From assembly GCA_003648125.1 (NCBI GenBank), contig QMOE01000101.1, forward strand, positions 1-7,317: 7,317 nucleotides of DNA. Reading direction: 5' to 3'. Shown piece by piece: positions 1-5,813 of this stretch. The notes beneath the pieces are model-generated. The model saw nothing but the letters and a program-made list of their open reading frames with translations. It searched no databases and was not told where the DNA came from. A program made the translations under genes and the position numbers. This DNA is from Chloroflexota bacterium. GTDB taxonomy: Bacteria; Chloroflexota; Anaerolineae; B4-G1. Each line of letters starts with the position of its first letter. Position 1 is the first letter of the stretch.

Positions 1-165
1 GACCAGGCTGCCTACGCCGATGTTCACCAACGGATGCGTCGTCTTGGCTGGATAGAGCGGGCTTGGCCGTCTTTGCTTCAGATACCGTTTGCTCATCACG
101 TTGCGGGGCTGGCGGAGATCCTCTCTCACGTGCGGGAGGGGCCGGGGGAGGGTCAGGATGCTTGA
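1..165 (+). CDS. C-terminal end of an unrecognised protein (partial)
   Basis: Frame 1 is open from the window edge to a TGA at 163-165 and gives 54 residues, beginning DQAAYADVHQRMRRLGWIER and ending REGPGEGQDA. I do not recognise the family. The visible part is a mostly helical-looking, Arg/Trp-containing tail with a PFAHHVAG stretch and no catalytic motif that I can assign. It counts as a likely gene end because it stays open and stops eight bases inside the start of the radical SAM gene, the same overlapping arrangement seen at the later junctions. It could be the end of a methyltransferase or of another biosynthetic enzyme, but nothing here decides that. Confidence 0.55.
   Translation, partial: DQAAYADVHQRMRRLGWIERAWPSLLQIPFAHHVAGLAEILSHVREGPGEGQDA
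144..153 (+). promoter_or_regulatory. Ribosome binding site deciding the radical SAM start
   Basis: A purine-rich GGGGGAGGGT lies about 5-7 bases before the ATG at 158. It supports that ATG over the in-frame TTG at 89, which has no comparable site and would add a 23-residue Arg-rich leader unlike radical SAM proteins. Confidence 0.7.
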
Positions 166-1234
166 CTTGGTTTGGCGTCTCCCGGCCTATGTGACCTCTC
201 GCCGCTGGGGTTGGCCGCGGCTTTTGCCGATGAGCCTGACGCTCAGCCTGACCTATCGCTGCAACTCTCGCTGCGCCACCTGCAACGTCTGGCGGAAGGA
301 GGCGGAGGAGTTGATGGTGGGCGAATGGGAGCGAGTGCTGCGTTCGCTGGGGAGCGCTCCTTACTGGATCACCGTCAGCGGAGGTGAGCCTCTCTTGCGG
401 AAGGACGCCGTCGAGATCATCCGCCTGGCTTACGAGCACTGTCGCCCGTCTATCATTAACATCCCGACCAATGGACTGCTGCCGGAGCGGATCTCCCACG
501 CTGTCGGCGAGGTGGCGGCGGCTTGTCCCCACGCCGGCGTTGTGGTCAATCTGACGCTTGATGGCTGGGGAGAGGAGCATGACCGCATCCGGGGCGTTCC
601 GGGCAACTTTGAGCAGGCGCTGGAAACATTCCGGTTGCTGCGTGGACTGGAGGCCCCCAACCTGACCCTGGGGGTGCATACTGTCGTCTCCCGCTTCAAC
701 GTGGAGGTGGTCCCTGCTTTGTACACCCGCGTCCAGGCTGAACTGGCCCCTGATTCCTATATCACCGAGATCGCCGAGGAGCGGGTGGAATTGGGAACGG
801 TAGGGGCTGACATCACTCCAAGCTTTGAAGCGTATAAAGATACCATCGAGCAGGTGATGGAGCTGCAATCCCGTCATCCCCCTTCCGGCCTAGGCGGCGT
901 GGCATGGGCCTTTCGCCGCCGTTACTACCGGTTGGTGCAGCAGTGGCTGCGGGAGCGGCGGCAGGTGATTCCCTGCTACGCCGGGTGGGCCTCGGCTCAG
1001 ATTTCGCCGGAGGGGGACGTCTGGTTCTGCTGTGTGCGGGCTGAGTCGGTGGGCAATCTCCGCGAGGCTGGCTACGACTTCCGGCGTATTTGGTGGGGGG
1101 AGCAAGCTCAGGTGTTGCGGGAGAGCGTGCGCGCGGGTCGGTGCGACTGCCCGCTGGCCAACGCCTCTTATACCAACCTGCTGTTGCACCCGCCTTCCCT
1201 CGCTGGCGTGGCGTGGGATCTGGTGCGGCAGTGA
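158..1234 (+). CDS. Radical SAM protein with SPASM-like C-terminus
   Basis: Predicted 358-residue radical SAM enzyme. C35, C39 and C42 form the CxxxCxxC motif (CNSRCATC) that holds the SAM-cleaving 4Fe-4S cluster, followed by the SGGEP motif (residues 74-78) that contacts SAM. An NLTLDG segment follows in the barrel. The last ~90 residues contain C273, paired C291/C292, and C329-x-C331, an arrangement like a SPASM/twitch domain that binds auxiliary iron-sulfur clusters. Such enzymes modify peptides, sugars or small molecules; the substrate cannot be read from the sequence. The ATG at 158 is preferred because of the strong ribosome site before it. The stop overlaps the epimerase start by four bases (GTGA), so the two are probably translationally coupled. 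No PqqD-like domain or precursor peptide is visible nearby, so a role in glycan or lipid modification is as likely as peptide maturation. The family call is firm; the function is open. Confidence 0.9.
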   Translation: MLDLVWRLPAYVTSRRWGWPRLLPMSLTLSLTYRCNSRCATCNVWRKEAEELMVGEWERVLRSLGSAPYWITVSGGEPLLRKDAVEIIRLAYEHCRPSIINIPTNGLLPERISHAVGEVAAACPHAGVVVNLTLDGWGEEHDRIRGVPGNFEQALETFRLLRGLEAPNLTLGVHTVVSRFNVEVVPALYTRVQAELAPDSYITEIAEERVELGTVGADITPSFEAYKDTIEQVMELQSRHPPSGLGGVAWAFRRRYYRLVQQWLRERRQVIPCYAGWASAQISPEGDVWFCCVRAESVGNLREAGYDFRRIWWGEQAQVLRESVRAGRCDCPLANASYTNLLLHPPSLAGVAWDLVRQ

Positions 1235-2289
1235 AGATATTGGTCACCGGGGCAACTGGTTTCATCGGCGGGCATCTGGTCAACTACCTGACAACTCGGG
1301 GACACCAGGTGCGAGCACTGATACACCGCTCTCCCCCCCAGGATGAATGGGGATTGAGGAGGGGGGCTGGTGTGGAACTGGCGCGGGGAGACATCACCGA
1401 CGCTCAAGCGGTGCGAACAGCCGTGCAAGGGATAGATGCCATCTTTCACCTGGCCGCCGCGCGCGATGTGAGGGGCGCGCCTGAGTCAGTGTACCAAAAG
1501 ATCAACGTCGAAGGTACGCGCCATTTGCTGGAGGCAGCCGCCGAGGCGAGTGTGCAACGCTTTATCTATTGCAGTTCGGTGGGCGTGGCGCGCTATCCTG
1601 GCAACCTGGAGGCCGACGAGATGCTGCCTTTCAGCGAACCAACCAGCCAGGTCTTTTACCACCGCACCAAGGCGCAGGCGGAGCGGATGGCGCTCGACGC
1701 GCAGGCAGTGGTAGTGCGGCCTGTCATCACCTATGGCCCGCAGGATGGGCAAGGGTTTGTGACGCGCCTTATTGCGCTCCTGGGGCAAGGGCAACTCGTT
1801 TGGGTGGGAAACGGGATCAATCACGTGGACCTGGTTTACATTGATGACCTTGTATCTGGAATGTACCAGGCTCTAGAACGGGGCGCGGGGGGAAGGGCCT
1901 ACATTCTCTCTGGGACGGCGCCGATCTATGTGCAGGCACTGATTGGCAAAATCTGCAAATTTTTGCGAGTACGTGCGCCGCGTATCCGCGTTCCGGCCTC
2001 CTTTGCTCGCCTGGCAGGGTGGGGTATGGAGACGCTCTACGAGGTTGGATATCGAGTTGGCATCATTCCGAATGGGAAGGAGCCTTTCATCACCCGCGAT
2101 AAAGTCGCCACGCTGACTGTGGACCGGGGCTTTAGCCACGTGCGAGCGAGCCGGGAGTTGGGATACCATCCTCAAGTGGACTACGATGAGGGTTTGCGCT
2201 GCACCGTGGATTGGTTTCAGGAAAGGAAAAAATGCAACCGACGTCATCTCCGCGATTTTGGCGTTTCAACCGAGAACGATATGCGCTGA
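1231..2289 (+). CDS. NAD(P)-dependent sugar epimerase/dehydratase (extended SDR)
   Basis: 352-residue extended short-chain dehydrogenase. The N-terminus has the Rossmann glycine motif TGATGFIGG (G7, G10, G13), then GDITD (53-57), HLAA (73-76), the catalytic Ser region CSS (114-116), and the Tyr/Lys pair in YHRTK (Y143, K147). RPVITYGP (163-170) and VYIDDL (202-207) are also typical. The family includes nucleotide-sugar 4-epimerases, dehydratases, 3-beta-HSD-like and dihydroflavonol-reductase-like enzymes. The tract alone does not fix the substrate, but a nucleotide sugar or lipid-linked sugar fits the neighbours. The GTG at 1231 places the Rossmann motif right at the N-terminus as expected; upstream in-frame sequence belongs to the radical SAM gene. 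There is no clear ribosome site, so coupling through the GTGA overlap is likely. The last 19 residues are read from DNA that also encodes the start of the next gene, and they look unlike a conserved SDR tail. Confidence 0.9.
   Translation: MKILVTGATGFIGGHLVNYLTTRGHQVRALIHRSPPQDEWGLRRGAGVELARGDITDAQAVRTAVQGIDAIFHLAAARDVRGAPESVYQKINVEGTRHLLEAAAEASVQRFIYCSSVGVARYPGNLEADEMLPFSEPTSQVFYHRTKAQAERMALDAQAVVVRPVITYGPQDGQGFVTRLIALLGQGQLVWVGNGINHVDLVYIDDLVSGMYQALERGAGGRAYILSGTAPIYVQALIGKICKFLRVRAPRIRVPASFARLAGWGMETLYEVGYRVGIIPNGKEPFITRDKVATLTVDRGFSHVRASRELGYHPQVDYDEGLRCTVDWFQERKKCNRRHLRDFGVSTENDMR
2219..2226 (+). promoter_or_regulatory. Ribosome binding site deciding the glycosyltransferase start
   Basis: AGGAAAGG followed by five A bases and then the ATG at 2232. 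This favours that ATG over the in-frame TTG at 2211, and it places the start inside the epimerase gene. Confidence 0.7.
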
Positions 2290-3365
2290 CCGGTGTTCAG
2301 TGCGCAAACTGCGGCAAGCAGTTTCTCACTCCGCGCCTGGTATGCCCGCAGTGTCACAGTGAGATTGAACGGGTGGCTCAGGACGTTTTCCCTACGCTGC
2401 CCGCGAGAGAAGAATCGCGAGCCGATGAGCAGCCGCCGGTCAGAGTCACGGTGCTGATCCCGGCTTACAATGCCGCCAGCACTATCCGGGGCACGCTCTC
2501 GTCCTTGTTGGCGCAGAATTTCAAGGAGCCTTATGAGGTCATTGTGGTGGATAGCTCCTCCGATGAGACGCCGCGCATCATCGCCGAGGAGTTCCACATG
2601 GTGCGCCTGATTCACCTGGACAGGCAGACCGACCCCGGCACGGCGCGCAACCTGGGGCTAGTCCAGGCTGGTGGCGAGATCATCGCCTGCATTGACGCCG
2701 ATTGCATTGCGCCCCCTGATTGGCTGGAGTGTATGGCGGCGGCGCAGCGGGCGGGCCACCAGGTGGTGGGCGGCACGATAGAGAACGGCAATCCGGAGAG
2801 CCTAATTGCCTGGGCGGGCTACCTGGGCGAGTTCCGCGAGTGGTTGCCGACGGGGCGCGCCCGTTTGGTGGATCACGTGCCCACTTGCAACATCTCCTAC
2901 CACCGCTCGATTTTCACCCGCTTTGGGGGCTTCCCGACCGAGTTCTATCCCCAAGAGGATTTGCTCTTCCATTGGCGGCTTGCGCAGCATGGAGCGCCCA
3001 TCTGGTTCGATCCGAACATCCGCGTGCGCCACGTGCATCGTTCCACCTGGCGGGCCTACAATCGGCATCTGCGCCGCATCGGGCGCATCACTGCACGGGT
3101 GCTCAAGTTGACAGGCGAGGAGGGCGTCTTCCTGGCCCGCTCCCCGGCGCTGGCCCTGCTGGCGGCCCCGCTGTTGCCCCCGGTCAAGTGGCTGCGCACT
3201 ATTGGGGTGTTCATGAGCCAACAGCCGGAGGTGCTCCGCGAACACGGGCTGGCTCTGGCACCTTTCCTGGTGGGGCTTTATGCGTGGGCCGTGGGATTCG
3301 TCGAGGGAGCCTGGTCGCCGCCGCTCTGCGTTTCGCAAGGGGAGCCGATATGTCAAACAGGTTAG
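2232..3365 (+). CDS. Family 2 glycosyltransferase with N-terminal DUF35-type zinc ribbon
   Basis: 377 residues in two parts. Residues 9-41 (FWRFNRERY, then C24-x2-C27 and C38-x2-C41 around FLTPR) match the rubredoxin-like zinc ribbon that normally precedes an OB fold in DUF35 proteins, but no OB fold follows. After a charged linker (about 45-68) comes a GT-A glycosyltransferase: VLIPAYNA (74-81), VVDSSSDET (105-113), the DAD metal/nucleotide-sugar motif (D155-x-D157), a conserved NISYHR (220-225) and the acceptor-side QED motif (241-243). Hydrophobic stretches near 300-318 and 338-358 suggest membrane association, fitting transfer to a lipid-linked acceptor on the cytoplasmic face. The start overlaps the epimerase by 58 bases and the end overlaps the kinase by 16. 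The donor sugar is unknown. The GT2 call is firm; the zinc ribbon call rests on the Cys spacing and surrounding motif. Confidence 0.9.
   Translation: MQPTSSPRFWRFNRERYALTGVQCANCGKQFLTPRLVCPQCHSEIERVAQDVFPTLPAREESRADEQPPVRVTVLIPAYNAASTIRGTLSSLLAQNFKEPYEVIVVDSSSDETPRIIAEEFHMVRLIHLDRQTDPGTARNLGLVQAGGEIIACIDADCIAPPDWLECMAAAQRAGHQVVGGTIENGNPESLIAWAGYLGEFREWLPTGRARLVDHVPTCNISYHRSIFTRFGGFPTEFYPQEDLLFHWRLAQHGAPIWFDPNIRVRHVHRSTWRAYNRHLRRIGRITARVLKLTGEEGVFLARSPALALLAAPLLPPVKWLRTIGVFMSQQPEVLREHGLALAPFLVGLYAWAVGFVEGAWSPPLCVSQGEPICQTG
3337..3344 (+). promoter_or_regulatory. Ribosome binding site deciding the kinase start
   Basis: AAGGGGAG lies five bases before the ATG at 3350. It rules out the long open upstream extension of the same frame, which lies inside the glycosyltransferase gene. 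Confidence 0.7.
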
Positions 3366-4267
3366 CGATCTCGCTTCATCAAGCGCGGTTGGCGTTGACC
3401 ACCGGGCGGAGCGATTTTCTCGCTTTCGCTCGCTCCTATCTTGGGCCGCTGCTCGACTTGTCCAGCGACGAGCCGAACATTGAGGCCACGTTGACCTGGG
3501 ACGCTGCGCTTCCTGCTGAGGGGCAGGCGGGGCTGGAGCAATTGGGCCGTCGTCTCTGGGCAGGGACGCATTACCTGCGGCACACCGAAATCTGGCAAGC
3601 GCCGGGATTGCAGATAGATATTGGATGGGAAGGAGGGACGCTCGTGGTACATGCTGCCTACTCTTGGCCGTCGCGGCGGGCCAGGTGGACCGCACGCTTG
3701 ATGGATTCGGTGCGGGAGCGGATTTTTGTCTTGCTCATCTATTACCTGGTCTATTTCCCCTGCGCGTGGCGGCTGGAGCGCGAGTCAGGTTGGACGCTCA
3801 TGCACGCATCGGCAATCGCTACGAACAAAGGCGGCCTGGTCTTTAGCGGGCTGCCCGGCTGCGGCAAATCGTCCTCTGCGCTGGCGGCCCTGAACGCGCC
3901 AGAGTGGCAGATCGTGTCCGATAATCTGCTGTTCACCGATGGCGCTCAGGTTTTCGCCTGCCCTGAGCCAATCCACGTGGACGCCCAGACCCGCGCCCTG
4001 GTGGGCGACCTGGCAGGCCGCGTGCGTCCGACGGGGCGGCGCTTCTCACACCGGCGGCAGGATTACGAAATTGCACCGGAGGCGCGGCAGTCGTCCGCGA
4101 CGCCGCGGGCGTTGGGCTTTCTGCACGTGGGGCGCGAGACGGATATTCGGCCCGTTGACCAACTCGGTGCGGCGCACCGCTTGATGGCTAACGATTGCCT
4201 GGCCAAGGAATGGATGGCTTACCAGGAGAGCGCCGCCGATGCACCAGGTCTGGCCGTCCATCGGTGA
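3350..4267 (+). CDS. HPr-kinase-like (HprK/SerK-type) P-loop protein, C-terminus frame-broken
   Basis: 305 residues in this frame. HASAIA (152-157) precedes a Walker A loop GLPGCGKSS (167-175, K173, S174), then IVSDNLLF (188-195) and PEPIHVD (205-211). This order matches the C-terminal kinase domain of the HPr kinase/phosphorylase family, whose paralogues phosphorylate free serine or act in envelope and peptide-modification loci. The usual second acidic residue after the strand is N192 here. The N-terminal ~145 residues are family-variable, and no HPr is encoded in the window, so sugar-uptake control is unlikely. Sequence around 278-294 (ANDCLAKEWMAYQESAA) is conserved-looking, but the last nine residues are not. 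The expected continuation is in the +1 frame at 4239-4397. The gene is therefore either frameshifted or split. Family call fairly firm; the substrate is unknown. Confidence 0.8.
   Translation: MSNRLAISLHQARLALTTGRSDFLAFARSYLGPLLDLSSDEPNIEATLTWDAALPAEGQAGLEQLGRRLWAGTHYLRHTEIWQAPGLQIDIGWEGGTLVVHAAYSWPSRRARWTARLMDSVRERIFVLLIYYLVYFPCAWRLERESGWTLMHASAIATNKGGLVFSGLPGCGKSSSALAALNAPEWQIVSDNLLFTDGAQVFACPEPIHVDAQTRALVGDLAGRVRPTGRRFSHRRQDYEIAPEARQSSATPRALGFLHVGRETDIRPVDQLGAAHRLMANDCLAKEWMAYQESAADAPGLAVHR
4224..4230 (+). promoter_or_regulatory. Possible internal ribosome binding site for the kinase C-terminal fragment
   Basis: AGGAGAG stands eight bases before the ATG at 4239. If used, it would let the C-terminal piece be made as a separate small protein. 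It also encodes the kinase residues YQES, so it may be chance. Confidence 0.4.
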
Positions 4268-4397
4268 CCACGAGCGACGGATCAAGAACTTGTCGGCGCT
4301 GGCGCGCTCTGTCCAGTGTTACGACGTCACCGTTGCCAGAAATGAAAATATTCAACGAGCGATGCAAACCATTACCCAGGCGATGCTCAATGGCTGA
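4239..4397 (+). CDS. C-terminal fragment of the HprK-like kinase in the next frame
   Basis: 52 residues beginning MHQVWPSIGDHERRIKNLSA and including LARSVQCYDVTVARN. The LA-x-x-V-x-C-Y-x-(L/V)-T-V-x-R pattern resembles the ending of HprK/SerK-like proteins, and the segment picks up where the upstream frame loses its conserved look. It overlaps the 3350-4267 frame by 29 bases. Skipping one base near 4238 would join them into a protein of about 348 residues. Its TGA lies inside the ATG of the RtcB-like gene (ATGGCTGA), the same close coupling as at other junctions, which supports this frame being the true end of the kinase. It could be a separately translated partner, because a ribosome site lies before its ATG, or the debris of a recent indel. 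It is too short to act as an enzyme alone. Confidence 0.65.
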   Translation: MHQVWPSIGDHERRIKNLSALARSVQCYDVTVARNENIQRAMQTITQAMLNG

Positions 4398-5811
4398 CCG
4401 AGAAGTAGTTGCCGTTGTGGCGCACTCGGATCTGCCGCCGGACCCTCAGTCGCTGCAAATGCTGGAACGACTGAACCGCTCTGGCCTGCTGGCATGTCCG
4501 CCGGTGGCGTTGCCTGACTTGCACATCAAGCCGGCGTTGGAGACGCCTTCAAGCACGGCCACAGCCACGCGCGACACGTTGATACTGGGCCTGACCAGCC
4601 CGTCGCCTAACTGTGGCATGGCTCTGGCGCGCACGTCTCTCTATGCCGACGATGCCAATGATGCCAACGACGCTACGCTGGACGCGTTATTTGGTGAATT
4701 GGCGCGCCGTTTGTCGCTCAATCCTCATGCGCCGGTGTTGTCGCCCGACGAGACTGCCGATATGATGCTGCGTGGCGCAAAGGCCGCTATAGAACGTTAT
4801 GACCTGGTCCCATCCACGCCTGACTATATGGATCAGCAGGGCAACGCCCTACCGCCCGACGTGGACGCTCAGGCTGTCCTGCGGGCCGTTCCCCGCGCAT
4901 TGCTGGGGATCGGCGGCTGGAAGTTTGCGCAGGTGGGCAGGGGGAATCACTTTCTGGAGTTGCAAGTCGTGGACGAGATTCACGACGAGATCGTGGCCCG
5001 GGCGTGGGGGCTTGAGGAGGGGCAACTGGTCGTCATGTACCACGCCGATTCCGGCCTCCTGGGCGCTTTTGTGGGAAGGCTCTACGCCCACCGGCGCAAG
5101 AACACCTGGCGGGGCCGTCTGTACGAGTGGCGCATCAAGTTGCCCTTTCAACTGCGCATTGGATCGCCTGGTCGTGTCTTTTATCGCGTCAATTACCACA
5201 TCGCCCCGCATCGGCTGGTAACCATCCCGGCGGACTCTGAAGAGGGTCAACGCACCTTGCTGGCTCTTCAGGCCGCCGGCAACTATGCCTACGCTAACCG
5301 CCTGGCTGTACTGGCGGCGCTGCGCGACGCCCTGCGCTCCGTCTGGGGCGCCGATTGCGACTCGCCGGATCTGCTGTGGGACGCGCCCCATAACGGCATC
5401 CGCCGCGAGATTATTGGCGACCGCAAGCTATGGGTGCATCGCCACAATGCTGTGCGAGTCGAGCCTCCGTCCCAAACACCGGCTCACTCTCCCTTTGCGC
5501 AGACCGGTCACCCGGTGCTGTTGCCCGGCAGCGACCGCACGTCGTCGTACCTGTGTGTGGCAGACGAGGGAGCGGCGAACACGCTCCACTCGGCCGATCA
5601 TGGCGCGGGCCGCTCTGCGCTGCGGTTGGGCCGCCCGCTGCACAACGGCGCTACGACTCGCTTGTACACTTACAAGAATGGCCTAACGGAAATGGTACCA
5701 CATCTATCTGACGATGGGGTGGATGCGGTGGCGCAAGTTTTGCGGGCTTGCGACATTGCGCGCCCGGTGGCGCGTCTGCGTCCCTTGGCGGTGTTGAAAG
5801 GACGGAGTTAA
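4390..5811 (+). CDS. Divergent RtcB-family protein (RNA-ligase-like)
   Basis: 473 residues, close to the usual RtcB length. RtcB joins RNA 3'-phosphate or 2',3'-cyclic phosphate ends to 5'-OH ends using GTP and Mn2+ through a GMP-histidine intermediate. Visible motifs in order: LPDLH (41-45), PNCGMALART (73-82, C75), GRGNHFLELQ (183-192, N186, H187, E190), MYHADSGLLG (216-225, H218), NYAYANR (298-304), APHNGI (332-337, H334), LLPGSDRTSSY (377-387), DHGAGR (403-408, H404 as guanylylation site), and ARLRPLAVLKG at the end. By eye alignment the Asp of the canonical DxxCG metal motif is S72, and the HxGSRGxG motif reads HADSGLLG, lacking its Arg. Other metal ligands remain. Start: the ATG at 4390 overlaps the kinase-fragment stop; the open frame further upstream runs inside the kinase gene and is not RtcB-like. 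Location in a glycan operon suggests a non-RNA role, which is an inference. Not named rtcB because of the divergence. Confidence 0.88.
   Translation: MADREVVAVVAHSDLPPDPQSLQMLERLNRSGLLACPPVALPDLHIKPALETPSSTATATRDTLILGLTSPSPNCGMALARTSLYADDANDANDATLDALFGELARRLSLNPHAPVLSPDETADMMLRGAKAAIERYDLVPSTPDYMDQQGNALPPDVDAQAVLRAVPRALLGIGGWKFAQVGRGNHFLELQVVDEIHDEIVARAWGLEEGQLVVMYHADSGLLGAFVGRLYAHRRKNTWRGRLYEWRIKLPFQLRIGSPGRVFYRVNYHIAPHRLVTIPADSEEGQRTLLALQAAGNYAYANRLAVLAALRDALRSVWGADCDSPDLLWDAPHNGIRREIIGDRKLWVHRHNAVRVEPPSQTPAHSPFAQTGHPVLLPGSDRTSSYLCVADEGAANTLHSADHGAGRSALRLGRPLHNGATTRLYTYKNGLTEMVPHLSDDGVDAVAQVLRACDIARPVARLRPLAVLKGRS
4651..4677 (+). repeat. Imperfect 9-base tandem repeat inside the RtcB-like gene
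   Basis: Three units, GATGCCAAT, GATGCCAAC and the degenerate GACGCTACG, encode D-A-N, D-A-N, D-A-T (residues 88-96) just after the PNCGMALART motif. It probably arose by local duplication and forms an acidic surface loop. No regulatory role is evident. Confidence 0.6.
5797..5807 (+). promoter_or_regulatory. Ribosome binding site deciding the flippase start
   Basis: AAAGGACGGAG ends six bases before the GTG at 5814. This supports the GTG over the in-frame ATG at 5748, which lies in the conserved RtcB tail and would add a non-membrane leader. Confidence 0.7.
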
Positions 5812-5813
5812 CG

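Noticed and set aside
89..157. N-terminal extension of the radical SAM gene from a TTG at 89
   Set aside because: It adds an Arg-rich leader not expected in the family, lacks a ribosome site, and overlaps the upstream coding frame; the ATG at 158 has a strong site.
2211..2231. TTG start for the glycosyltransferase
   Set aside because: It would place the ribosome site AGGAAAGG inside the coding region; the ATG at 2232 is correctly spaced behind it.
2720..3349. Long upstream open frame joined to the kinase
   Set aside because: It is the shadow of the glycosyltransferase in another frame, is Gly/Pro/Arg-rich with no motif, and the ATG at 3350 has its own ribosome site.
2802..3695. Reverse-strand open frame of 297 codons
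   Set aside because: It is antisense to the glycosyltransferase and kinase genes, with Arg/Pro/Gln-rich composition typical of a GC-rich shadow and no domain motif.
3840..4267. True HPr kinase/phosphorylase controlling sugar uptake
   Set aside because: No HPr or phosphotransferase gene is present and the context is a glycan operon; only family-level similarity is supported.
4195..4389. Upstream extension of the RtcB-like gene
   Set aside because: The extension is Arg/Ser-rich and not RtcB-like, and it overlaps the recognisable kinase C-terminal frame.
5748..5813. ATG start at 5748 for the flippase
   Set aside because: It lies in the conserved RtcB tail (ARLRPLAVLKG in the other frame) and adds a non-membrane leader; the GTG at 5814 has a good ribosome site.
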